Positions 1 to 6,549 are shown, counted from the first letter of the stretch. The stretch is DNA of 10,527 nucleotides from an uncultured Selenomonadales bacterium (GCA_947302675.1 CAMYWI010000021.1:1-10527); one strand, 5' to 3'. Made by a program: numbers and translations. Notes: generated from the sequence alone by a model not told the origin.

Positions 1-118
1 TCAGCGTAGGAAGCAATGCTATTACCAATAATAATATGAAGTTTAGAAATATTCTCATGAACGATTTCTATAAATAAATCCTATTAAATCCTATTAAATC
101 CTTGATTCACTTTTCTCA
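1..118. other. AT-rich edge region with no assignable gene
   Basis: This stretch is much richer in A and T than the genes to its right and contains a decamer repeat at 76-102. On the + strand one frame is open from base 3 to a TAA at 75-77, which could be a gene end, but it matches nothing I recognise. On the - strand an ATG at 58-56 opens a frame to the window edge. Its 19 residues begin MRIFLNFILLLVIALLPTL and look like a signal peptide, but no clear Shine-Dalgarno sequence precedes it. Neither reading can be settled without the sequence to the left. Confidence 0.4.
76..102. repeat. Decamer tandem repeat (AAATCCTATT, about 2.7 copies)
   Basis: The unit AAATCCTATT occurs twice in full (76-85 and 86-95), followed by a partial copy AAATCCT (96-102). 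The last copy contributes the TAA at 95-97 that closes the aminotransferase reading frame on its upstream side. The repeat therefore sits at the point where homology to full-length aminotransferases should continue but does not. Confidence 0.8.
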
Positions 119-1162
119 ATGGAAATGTCGGAACTTGTCGCCTACGCACCGATTAGCGGACTGCCCGATTATCTGAACGCGGTTATTGATTTAACTTTCG
201 CCGACAACAAGCCCGAAGGTTATTTCGGAGCGGCGGCGACGGCGGGCGGTACCGGCGCAATTCATCATGCCATTGCCAACTACGCCGAACGCGGCGACGC
301 GGTTTTGACTTCGGATTGGCGTTGGGGCACTTACGATATTATTTGCAACGAGACTGGCAAGCGGCTTGAGACTTTCAAACTTTTTGACGACGCGCTGAAC
401 TTTAATATCAACGACTTCGCCGTTAAGGTCGACGCGCTCTTGAAGAAACAAAAATCTTTGCTCGTGATTTTAAATTCTCCCGCGCACAACCCGACGGGCT
501 ATTCTCTTAGCGACGACGAATGGGATAAAGTTCTCGACGTCCTCAAGGCGCAAGTTTCAACCGGCAAGAAAGTTTCGTTGCTCGTCGACATTGCTTACAT
601 TGATTTTGCGGGCGAGAAGAATGTTACTCGCGCCTTTATGAAGAAATTTTCCAACCTGCCCGAAAATCTCTTTGTAATGATTTCTTTCAGCATGTCGAAG
701 AGCTACACCTTCTACGGACAGCGGACGGGCGCATTGATTGGAATTTCGTCGAGCGAGAAAATTATCGACGAGTTCAAAGACGTTTGCAAATATTCAAACC
801 GCGCCACGTGGTCGAATATCAATCGCGGGGCGCAGGCGTTGCTTGTCAAGCTCAATGCCGACAAGGAACTTGCCGCGCAGTATGAGGCGGAGCGCACGGA
901 ACTTTATCAAATGGTCAAACGCCGCGCAGATGTTTTCGTCGAAGAGGCTAAGGCTTGCGGCTTGCGATTCGTGCCATACAAGGGCGGGTTTTTTATCGCG
1001 GTACCTGTCCAAAGTCCCGCCGCCGTCTGTCAAAAACTTCACGACGATTTAATCTTTGCGGTTCCGTTGAAATTGGGAATTCGCGTCGCGGCTTGCTCGA
1101 CTTCCTTCGAGAAAATGCACGGCGTCGCAGAAAAAATTCAAAAAGCAATGCGTAATGCGTAA
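119..1162 (+). CDS. Class I/II PLP-dependent aminotransferase, N-terminally truncated (possible pseudogene)
   Basis: A fold-type I aminotransferase of the aspartate/aromatic kind, transferring an amino group from an amino acid to a 2-oxo acid. Visible landmarks are GGTGA (43-47, phosphate loop), NPTG (124-127), D157 and Y160 (pyridine contacts), the Schiff-base lysine K194 in SMSKSY, R202, and R322 in LGIRVA (substrate carboxylate). Spacings match E. coli AspC exactly: K194/R202/R322 correspond to K258/R266/R386. That constant offset of 64 means about 64 N-terminal residues are missing, including the segment that closes over the substrate. An in-frame TAA at 95-97 blocks extension, and I see neither a Shine-Dalgarno sequence nor a promoter before the ATG. 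The catalytic core is undamaged, so the truncation is either recent or an assembly joint. The last codons lie in a heptamer repeat. The exact substrate cannot be told. Confidence 0.8.
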   Translation: MEMSELVAYAPISGLPDYLNAVIDLTFADNKPEGYFGAAATAGGTGAIHHAIANYAERGDAVLTSDWRWGTYDIICNETGKRLETFKLFDDALNFNINDFAVKVDALLKKQKSLLVILNSPAHNPTGYSLSDDEWDKVLDVLKAQVSTGKKVSLLVDIAYIDFAGEKNVTRAFMKKFSNLPENLFVMISFSMSKSYTFYGQRTGALIGISSSEKIIDEFKDVCKYSNRATWSNINRGAQALLVKLNADKELAAQYEAERTELYQMVKRRADVFVEEAKACGLRFVPYKGGFFIAVPVQSPAAVCQKLHDDLIFAVPLKLGIRVAACSTSFEKMHGVAEKIQKAMRNA

Positions 1163-1177
1163 TTCGCAATTCGTAAT
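1150..1177. repeat. Heptamer tandem repeat, four units of K-C-G-Y-A-A-T type
   Basis: Four consecutive 7-bp units read GCGTAAT, GCGTAAT, TCGCAAT, TCGTAAT. The first unit and most of the second supply the final codons and the TAA stop of the aminotransferase, so its last residues (R-N-A) are repeat-derived. A second heptamer run of different sequence lies at 6928-6948. Confidence 0.8.
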
Positions 1178-1217
1178 AAAAAAATTTCTCCCCGCCATTT
1201 GACGAGGAGATTTTTTT
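1178..1217. terminator. Bidirectional intrinsic terminator between aminotransferase and sucD
   Basis: CTCCCCG (1188-1194) pairs with CGAGGAG (1203-1209) around an 8-nt loop, with an A-rich left flank and a T-rich right flank, so each strand ends in a U tract. In RNA read from the - strand the single imperfect position is a U-G wobble. On the + strand it is a C-A mismatch, so it should work better for sucD. Confidence 0.75.
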
Positions 1218-1230
1218 ATCAAAAAGATTT

Positions 1231-2133
1231 TTAGCAAGTGTGACAAACTTCGTAAAGCCCTGCGCGTTTGAGTGTGTTGACGACGGTATCGCCGATGTGC
1301 GCGACGGTGTCGGCGACTTCAATCCCGACCGCGTTGAGGGCTTTGATTTTATCAGCCGCCGTGCCCTTGCCGCCGCTGATAATCGCGCCCGCGTGCCCCA
1401 TGCGCTTGCCTGGAGGAGCTTGACGCCCCGCGATAAATGCCGCAACTGGCTTTTCTGGCATATTTTCGGCAATCCAACGCGCCGCGTCTTCTTCAGCGTC
1501 GCCGCCAATCTCGCCAATCATCAGCACGGCTTTGGTGTCGTCGTCTTCCTTGAAAAGTTTCAGCACGTCGATAAAATCCGTACCCTTAATCGGGTCGCCG
1601 CCAATCCCGACCGAAGTCGTAATGCCAATGCCCGCGTTTTGAAGTTGGAACGCCGCCTCGTAAGTCAAAGTTCCAGAGCGCGAGACTAAACCGACGTGAC
1701 CTTTCTTTTGGACGTTGGCAGGGATAATTCCGAGTTTCGCCTCGCCTGTCGTCATAATGCCGGGGCAATTCGGACCGATGAGCCGAGTTTTCTTGCCCTC
1801 CATGTAGCGGCGAACTTTAACCATATCCAAAACGGGAATGTGTTCGGTAATGCAGACGACCAAATCGAGTTCCGCGTTGACCGCCTCAAGAATTGAATCA
1901 GCCGCGAACGCCGCCGGCACGTAGATAACCGAAGCTGTCGCGCCCGTCGCCTTGACCGCGTCTTCAACCGTGTTGAAAACGGGAAGTCCTTCAACCATTT
2001 GACCTGCCTTGCCGGGCGTCACGCCGCCGACAATTTTTGTTCCGTAAGCGAGCATTTGTTTTGTGTGAAAGGTCGCCGCCTTGCCCGTAATCCCTTGCAC
2101 GATAACTTTTGTATTCCTGTCAACCAAAATCAC
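1231..2133 (-). CDS. sucD: Succinyl-CoA synthetase (ADP/GDP-forming) alpha subunit
   Basis: The alpha subunit binds CoA and carries the phosphohistidine in the reversible reaction succinate + CoA + NTP = succinyl-CoA + NDP + Pi, and needs a beta subunit (SucC). Similarity to E. coli SucD runs end to end: the N-terminal CoA-binding Rossmann domain with VQGITG (12-17) and GGVTPGKAG (36-44), IGPNCPG (119-125), SRSGTLTYE (151-159), GIGGDP (176-181), GEIGG (207-211), and GHAGAII (246-252) with H247 as the phosphohistidine. I set the start at the GTG (2133-2131) because GGGGAG lies 9 nt upstream and homology begins there. An ATG at 2196 adds 21 unlike residues, and transcription probably starts downstream of it. 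The protein has 300 residues against 289 in E. coli, the excess being mostly a C-terminal tail ending in CHTC. No sucC adjoins it, which is unusual. Confidence 0.93.
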   Translation of the reverse strand: MILVDRNTKVIVQGITGKAATFHTKQMLAYGTKIVGGVTPGKAGQMVEGLPVFNTVEDAVKATGATASVIYVPAAFAADSILEAVNAELDLVVCITEHIPVLDMVKVRRYMEGKKTRLIGPNCPGIMTTGEAKLGIIPANVQKKGHVGLVSRSGTLTYEAAFQLQNAGIGITTSVGIGGDPIKGTDFIDVLKLFKEDDDTKAVLMIGEIGGDAEEDAARWIAENMPEKPVAAFIAGRQAPPGKRMGHAGAIISGGKGTAADKIKALNAVGIEVADTVAHIGDTVVNTLKRAGLYEVCHTC

Positions 2134-2161
2134 TTTGCGCCACTCCCCGAAAATTTTTTCC

Positions 2162-2190
2162 AGTATACAAATTTCTAATCTTAAAATCAA
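2162..2190 (-). promoter_or_regulatory. sigma70-type promoter for sucD
   Basis: On the - strand TTGATT (2190-2185), a 17-nt spacer and TATACT (2167-2162) make a near-consensus promoter. The expected start near 2155 leaves a leader of about 20 nt before the sucD GTG. The -35 box overlaps the TGA stop of the outermost sirtuin tail copy, so the tail array runs right up to this promoter. Confidence 0.7.
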
Positions 2191-2441
2191 GCGCAAAAAA
2201 CGGACAACGCCTCCGCAATGTCGGCGTCGATAACAAGACTCTGCGCGGCAATTTCATCAGGTACGAAGGCTTGCCCCTTGTTAATGCAAACATAGTGGGC
2301 GCGAGGATTTTCCGCCGTCAACCGCCAGAAAGGATATTTGATAATGCCAGGCGTATTGCCGCCGACGCCCAGCTCCAAATAAACAATGTCGTCCGCCGCG
2401 TACGTGCTCAAAAATTTTTTGTAGCGATAATTCTCCGCGTA
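2187..2441 (-). pseudogene. Sirtuin C-terminal tail fragment, outer copy
   Basis: This 3'-end fragment encodes residues matching 193-276 of the adjacent sirtuin: YRYKKF, LELGVGGNTPG, ICINKG-type strand and the terminal SVFCA before TGA. It lacks the NAD-binding N-terminus, the catalytic segment and the zinc ribbon. A TTG (2411) could start a 74-residue frame, but no Shine-Dalgarno sequence precedes it. It reads YAEN where the functional gene reads HAAA, and R-A-H where that gene has H-A-R at 239-241. It is best described as a non-coding remnant, identical to the copy at 2445-2699. Confidence 0.85.
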
Positions 2442-2444
2442 AAA

Positions 2445-2699
2445 TCAAGCGCAAAAAACGGACAACGCCTCCGCAATGTCGGCGTCGATAACAAGACTCT
2501 GCGCGGCAATTTCATCAGGTACGAAGGCTTGCCCCTTGTTAATGCAAACATAGTGGGCGCGAGGATTTTCCGCCGTCAACCGCCAGAAAGGATATTTGAT
2601 AATGCCAGGCGTATTGCCGCCGACGCCCAGCTCCAAATAAACAATGTCGTCCGCCGCGTACGTGCTCAAAAATTTTTTGTAGCGATAATTCTCCGCGTA
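2445..2699 (-). pseudogene. Sirtuin C-terminal tail fragment, inner copy
   Basis: This is a second fragment identical to the one at 2187-2441. It starts two bases after the functional sirtuin stop, in the same frame. If the sirtuin TGA (2705-2703) were lost or read through, translation would run straight into this fragment and append another 86-residue C-terminal lobe. No independent start signal is visible. Confidence 0.85.
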
Positions 2700-2702
2700 A
2701 AA

Positions 2703-3533
2703 TCAAGCGCAAAAAACGGACAACGCCTCCGCAATGTCGGCGTCGATAACCAAACTCTGCGCGGCAATTTCATCAGGTACGAAGGCTTGCCCCTTGTTAA
2801 TGCAAACGTAGCGGGCGTGAGGATTTTCCGCCGTCAACCGCCAGAAGGGATATTTGATAATGCCAGGCGTGTTGCCGCCGACGCCCAGCTCCAAATAAAC
2901 AATGTCGTCCGCCGCGTACGTACTCAAAAATTTTTTATAGCGATAAGCCGCCGCGTGCCAGCCAGAATCCTCAACAAATTTATCATCACTGCGAAGATTG
3001 AGCGTCATTACCTCGCCGCATTTCGGACAGCGCGGGAAAAGTTTTTCGGGAACGCGCAAATTTTTCTGCGCGGCAATCATCTCGCGAATAATTTTTTCGT
3101 TGTCGTAAGTTTTATTGTGACACGGCGTCGAGCACTGAAACAAGCCGTAATCGCCCTGCGTGTAAAAAAGTCGCGCCTTGTCGAAGTCGTTCAGCTGAAA
3201 CAAATGGTCGACGTTCGTCGTCAGCACAAAATAATTCTTGTCGCGCACCAGCTCTAAAAGTTTTTTATGAACTTCACTCGGCGGCAAATCGTAGCGATTA
3301 TAAAAAATATTTCGGCACCAAAAGCCCCAAAACTCTTCCGGCGTCTCGTAGGGATAAAAGCCGCCGCTGTACATATCCTCGAATCCGTAAGCTTTGGCGA
3401 AGTCCGCAAAATACTTTTGAAAGCGTTCGCCGTCATAGGTGTAGCCCGCCGCCGTCGACAAGCCCGCGCCCGCTCCGATTAAAATATTTTTCGCCCCGCG
3501 CAGAATCTCCTCAAGCTCAGAAATTTTTTCCAT
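2703..3533 (-). CDS. Class M (SirTM-like) Sir2-family NAD-dependent enzyme
   Basis: A 276-residue sirtuin using NAD+ and releasing nicotinamide. Seen: GAGAGLSTAAG (20-30, NAD loop), TTNVDH (105-110) in place of the usual TQNID, TQGDYG (125-130), a zinc ribbon of C134/C138 and C169/C172, and LGVGGNTPG (216-224). Canonical deacetylases have His-Gly where this protein has Q126-G127, so the catalytic base is a glutamine. That substitution marks the SirTM group, whose characterised members in staphylococci and streptococci ADP-ribosylate a lipoylated GcvH-like protein. An ADP-ribosyltransferase role is therefore inferred over deacetylation. The usual SirTM partners (macrodomain hydrolase, GcvH-L, lipoate ligase) are absent here. 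AGGAGG lies 9 nt before the ATG. The 3' end is the innermost of three tandem copies. Confidence 0.88.
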   Translation of the reverse strand: MEKISELEEILRGAKNILIGAGAGLSTAAGYTYDGERFQKYFADFAKAYGFEDMYSGGFYPYETPEEFWGFWCRNIFYNRYDLPPSEVHKKLLELVRDKNYFVLTTNVDHLFQLNDFDKARLFYTQGDYGLFQCSTPCHNKTYDNEKIIREMIAAQKNLRVPEKLFPRCPKCGEVMTLNLRSDDKFVEDSGWHAAAYRYKKFLSTYAADDIVYLELGVGGNTPGIIKYPFWRLTAENPHARYVCINKGQAFVPDEIAAQSLVIDADIAEALSVFCA

Positions 3534-3662
3534 ACCTCAAAACCTCCTGCCGTTAATTCTACCATAAACAAAATTAAAATTGCATTGACTTTCGCGATTT
3601 GCTAAAATGTTCAAAGCGTTTAGAGTTCGGATAAGAATTTTATAATGAGGAGGAGATTATAT
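3534..3662. promoter_or_regulatory. Divergent promoter region, sirtuin / RNase J
   Basis: For RNase J (+), TTGCAT (3580-3585), a 17-nt spacer and TAAAAT (3603-3608) form a good promoter, giving a leader of about 50 nt. For the sirtuin (-), an extended -10 TGG-TAGAAT (3564-3556) is the best candidate, without a clear -35. It would start transcription almost at the Shine-Dalgarno sequence (3548-3543), so it is weakly supported. Confidence 0.5.
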
Positions 3663-5336
3663 TTGAGAAACGACCAACGAGGTGAGACAAAACTAAAAAT
3701 AATCCCACTGGGCGGGCTAGGCGAGATCGGAAAAAATATGACGATAATCCGCTACGGCGACGAAATGATTATGATTGACGCGGGGCTGATGTTCCCCGAA
3801 AACGATATGCTCGGCATTGACCTGGTTATCCCCGATATTTCCTACGTCTTGGAAAATAAAAATTGCCTCAAGGCGATAATCCTCACGCACGGGCACGAAG
3901 ACCATATTGGCGCGTTGCCCTATATCTTGAAACAACTTTCCGTTCCCGTGTACGGTACGAAGTTGACGCTAGGAATTTTGTCGGGGCGGCTCAAAGAGGA
4001 CGGCGTCGAATGCAAAAGTATGCGAGCGGTTTCGAGCGGCGAAATTGTAATGATTGGCTGTTTTAGCGTCGGCTTTATTCGCGTGAATCATTCAATTCCA
4101 GATTCGGTTGCACTGTCAATTAAAACGCCCGTCGGAATGATTGTCCACACGGGCGACTTCAAACTCGACTACACGCCGATTGATGGCAAAATGACTGACT
4201 TCCGACGCTTTGCAGATTTGGGACAGCGCGGCGTTTTGCTTTTAATGGCTGACTCGACTAACTCGGAAAAGGAAGGTCACACGCCCAGCGAACGGACGGT
4301 CGGCGCGGCGTTCAATCGCGAGTTCCAAAACGCGCCAGGAAGAGTTATCGTCGCGACCTTTTCTTCCAACGTGCATAGAATTCAACAGGCGATTGACACG
4401 GCAATTCGCTATCGTCGGCGCGTGGCGATTTTGGGGCGCAGTATGGTCAACGTCGTCAACATTTCACTTGAAATGGGCTACATTCACGCGCCCGAAGGTG
4501 CAATTATCGACATTGAGGATATCAGAAATTATCCCGCGAATAAAATTGTGATTATCACGACGGGCAGTCAGGGCGAGCCGATGAGCGCGTTAACGCGCAT
4601 GGCGATGAGCGACCACCGGCAAGTTGATATTATTCCCGGTGACACGGTTATAATTTCCGCGACGCCCATTCCTGGCAATGAGAAACTCGTTGCGAAGACT
4701 GTCGATAATCTTTTGCGGCTCGGAGCAAATGTCGTTCACCGCCGCGAGGAGGGCATTCACGTTTCGGGACACGCCGCCCGCGACGAGTTGCGCTTGATTC
4801 ACAATTTGGTTAAGCCGAAATTTTTTATGCCGGTGCACGGCGAACTTCATCACCTTTTCGCGCACGCCAAGCTTGCCGAAGAAATGGGCATGAATCGCGA
4901 AAATATTTTAGTCGGGGAAAATGGAGCGGTTATCGAACTCACGCGCGACAGCGGCAAAATCGCAGGTCATGTCAATGCGGGCGTCATAATGGTTGACGGG
5001 CTGGGTGTCGGCGACGTTGGAAACATTGTTCTGCGCGACCGCCGCCAACTTTCGCAGGACGGGATTTTAATCGTCGTCGTGACAATGAACAGGCTCACGG
5101 GCAGAATTATTTCTGGTCCCGATATTGTCTCGCGCGGCTTTGTTTACGTCCGCGAATCCGAACGACTTATGGACGATGCTCGCAGTCGCGTCTTCCAAGT
5201 TCTTAGACGTTGTAAAGAGGATCAAATCAACGATTGGATGACGATAAAGTTAAACATTCGCGACGCGCTGGCGCAATTTCTCTTCGAGCAGACGCGCCGT
5301 CGACCAATGATTCTTCCAATTATCGTCGAGGTATAA
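3663..5336 (+). CDS. rnj: Ribonuclease J
   Basis: RNase J is a zinc-dependent 5'-3' exoribonuclease and endoribonuclease central to mRNA decay and rRNA maturation in Firmicutes. Numbered from the TTG start, it shows an N-terminal metallo-beta-lactamase fold with the metal motif THGHEDHIG (75-83), H143 in VNHSIPDS and D165 in HTGDFKLD. A beta-CASP domain follows with TGSQGEP (300-306), VSGHA (367-371) and PVHGE (390-394), then the C-terminal domain. At 557 residues it has full family length. I prefer TTG (3663) because AGGAGGAG (3648-3655) sits 7 nt before it. An in-frame ATG at 3645 lies upstream of that site and would have no ribosome binding site. Homology begins at KIIPLGGLGEIGKN. Confidence 0.95.
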   Translation: MRNDQRGETKLKIIPLGGLGEIGKNMTIIRYGDEMIMIDAGLMFPENDMLGIDLVIPDISYVLENKNCLKAIILTHGHEDHIGALPYILKQLSVPVYGTKLTLGILSGRLKEDGVECKSMRAVSSGEIVMIGCFSVGFIRVNHSIPDSVALSIKTPVGMIVHTGDFKLDYTPIDGKMTDFRRFADLGQRGVLLLMADSTNSEKEGHTPSERTVGAAFNREFQNAPGRVIVATFSSNVHRIQQAIDTAIRYRRRVAILGRSMVNVVNISLEMGYIHAPEGAIIDIEDIRNYPANKIVIITTGSQGEPMSALTRMAMSDHRQVDIIPGDTVIISATPIPGNEKLVAKTVDNLLRLGANVVHRREEGIHVSGHAARDELRLIHNLVKPKFFMPVHGELHHLFAHAKLAEEMGMNRENILVGENGAVIELTRDSGKIAGHVNAGVIMVDGLGVGDVGNIVLRDRRQLSQDGILIVVVTMNRLTGRIISGPDIVSRGFVYVRESERLMDDARSRVFQVLRRCKEDQINDWMTIKLNIRDALAQFLFEQTRRRPMILPIIVEV

Positions 5337-5355
5337 GGAACCGCCTTTAAATATT

Positions 5356-5387
5356 AAAGCACCTCCGAAGTCGGAAGTGCTTTTTTT
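5356..5387 (+). terminator. Intrinsic terminator of RNase J
   Basis: AAGCACCTCCGA pairs with TCGGAAGTGCTT with one mismatch and a very short loop, followed by seven T. It starts about 20 nt after the RNase J stop. Read from the other strand the hairpin is equally stable, but the U tract is weak (TTTAATATTT), so it may only partly stop the chromate transporter operon. Confidence 0.85.
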
Positions 5388-5464
5388 CAATCCGCAAAGA
5401 GGTCGTCGCCGAACGCATAAAGAATCATGCACACCAGCATTATCAAGATTATCACGTCGCCCAA

Positions 5465-6028
5465 TCAAATCACCAGTCCTAAGATTAAACCCGCCGCGCC
5501 GCTCGCGAGTAAAACTTTTATCACGCCGATTTTCATGCGAACCGCCGCCAACGCCCCGATTAAAATTATCGCGCCCTTAACGTCGAGCGTGCCGAGTAAA
5601 TCTTTGGGCATTTGCTCCGCGTTCCACACCGCAAGCAGGACGAAACTCACGCAAGCCGCCGCGATTAACGCCATGACTGCGGGGCGCAAGCCGTTCAAAA
5701 TCCCGTGAATCGCGCCTAAGTCGCCGTACTTGAAAATTATCTTCGCAAGCGCAATGCAGAGAAAAATGCTCGGCGTCACGAAACCCATTGTCGCGCAAAT
5801 CGCGCCGCCCACGCCCGCAATCTTCATGCCCGCGAACGTCGCCGCGTTTATGCCAATCGGTCCCGGCGTCATCTGCGAGATTGTAAAAATATCAATGAAC
5901 TCGCTCAAGCTCAGCCAGTGATAGCCGTCGACCACCGACGCTTGAATCAGCGGCATTGAGGCATAACCGCCGCCCACGCAAACTAAACTTATCTTGGCGA
6001 ACTCGAAAAACAGAAGTAAATAAATCAT
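5465..6028 (-). CDS. chrA: Short-chain CHR-family chromate transporter
   Basis: A 187-residue membrane protein of the CHR family (single-domain form), which moves chromate or a related oxyanion across the inner membrane. Hallmarks are GGGYASMP (19-26), QMTPGPIGINAATF (52-65) and NGLRPAV (112-118), with hydrophobic helices between them. Short CHR proteins commonly work as pairs of opposite topology, but only one gene is present here, so it may form a homodimer or pair with a copy elsewhere. The ATG at 6028 overlaps the TGA of the upstream cysteine hydrolase as ATGA, a sign of translational coupling. A longer frame to 6178 only shadows that gene. After the TGA (5467-5465) the same frame stays open for 27 codons with a helix-like hydrophobic stretch. 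Actual substrate is unproven. Confidence 0.88.
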   Translation of the reverse strand: MIYLLLFFEFAKISLVCVGGGYASMPLIQASVVDGYHWLSLSEFIDIFTISQMTPGPIGINAATFAGMKIAGVGGAICATMGFVTPSIFLCIALAKIIFKYGDLGAIHGILNGLRPAVMALIAAACVSFVLLAVWNAEQMPKDLLGTLDVKGAIILIGALAAVRMKIGVIKVLLASGAAGLILGLVI

Positions 6029-6549
6029 TCGTTGATGACCTTGCACTGGCAATTTTTCATGACGTCGAGAGCTTTTTGATGAGCTTCGGGCGTGGAGCCG
6101 GCGCAACATGCCGCGTCGATTTGGATTCGCTGTTCGGGATAGAACGCCTTGATTAAAAGCGCGTTCGATATGACGCAAATATCTGTACAGACGCCCGCGA
6201 ACTCAACGACTTCATAGGGCTTGATGAGTGACGGCAAGCGCGTCGACCCGAAGGCTTTTTTCTCAATGACGGCTTTAGCTCGCGCAGTGAACTTTTGAAG
6301 TTCCGGAACGATTTGCCAGCCGTCGGATTTTTTTATGCAGTGCGTGACGGGCATGTTGCGACCTTCCTGCGTTTCAAGGTAATTGTCGGCGTGGGTGTCC
6401 TGCGTGAAGATTAAATCGACCGCGCCTTCCTCGACAATCGCCTCCAACTTTTTCACGAGACGCGGCAACATTTCTTGCGCCTCCTTCGTGCCGAGCGGTC
6501 CCGTCACGAAATCGTTTTGCATGTCGATGATGATTAATGCCTTTGCCAT
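6025..6549 (-). CDS. Nicotinamidase-like cysteine hydrolase (isochorismatase family)
   Basis: A 174-residue member of the isochorismatase-like cysteine hydrolase fold, most like bacterial nicotinamidases, which convert nicotinamide to nicotinate for NAD salvage. The expected triad is D9 in IIDMQNDF, a lysine in EKKAFGST (97 or 98) and C125 in GVCTDICV. The motif QDTHADNY (50-57) supplies the D-x-H metal ligands D51 and H53, and H70 in VTHC fits a further ligand. A glutamate near 59-62 may replace the third histidine of E. coli PncA, as in some Firmicutes enzymes. Its Shine-Dalgarno sequence (AGGAGG, 7 nt spacing) lies in the last codons of the upstream crcB, and its ATG directly follows the crcB TAA. 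Nicotinamide is released by sirtuins, and one is encoded nearby. Another amide substrate is possible. Confidence 0.85.
   Translation of the reverse strand: MAKALIIIDMQNDFVTGPLGTKEAQEMLPRLVKKLEAIVEEGAVDLIFTQDTHADNYLETQEGRNMPVTHCIKKSDGWQIVPELQKFTARAKAVIEKKAFGSTRLPSLIKPYEVVEFAGVCTDICVISNALLIKAFYPEQRIQIDAACCAGSTPEAHQKALDVMKNCQCKVINE

Larger units (their letters stand above)
2184..2957 (-). repeat. Three tandem 258-bp copies of a sirtuin gene 3' end
   Basis: Units lie at 2184-2441, 2442-2699 and 2700-2957. The first two are identical base for base. The third, which is the functional 3' end of the sirtuin gene, differs from them at about 12 positions, three of them clustered at its right edge. The unit is exactly 86 codons, so all three copies share one reading frame, each ending in the same TGA. 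The junctions share the short sequence TAAAATCAAG. There are no inverted ends and no transposase. Confidence 0.95.

Noticed and set aside
3..77. 3' end of an unknown + strand gene (open frame to TAA at 75-77)
   Set aside because: Only 24 codons in AT-rich DNA with no recognisable motif, and it competes with an equally plausible - strand reading.
993..1517. - strand frame of 174 codons spanning the aminotransferase end and sucD
   Set aside because: It crosses the terminator between two well-supported genes and has a low-complexity, arginine-rich composition typical of a wrong frame.
2187..2669. Two 74-codon frames starting at TTG, read as small sirtuin-like genes
   Set aside because: They have no Shine-Dalgarno sequence or promoter and encode only the C-terminal lobe without NAD-binding or catalytic residues. 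They are treated as tail remnants.
2184..2957. CRISPR array or iteron cluster
   Set aside because: Units are 258 bp, contiguous without spacers, and encode protein. No repeat-spacer pattern or origin features are present.
2109..3257. A + strand frame of 382 codons containing three 86-residue repeats
   Set aside because: It is antisense to the sirtuin gene and its tail copies. It is open and repetitive only because the 258-bp unit is a multiple of three. The family match is clearly on the - strand.
2703..5467. Recoding of TGA as selenocysteine or tryptophan, from in-frame continuation after the sirtuin and chromate transporter stops
   Set aside because: TGG is used for Trp throughout and TGA is absent inside all the clear genes. 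Both proteins end at normal family length, and no hairpin typical of a selenocysteine insertion element was seen.
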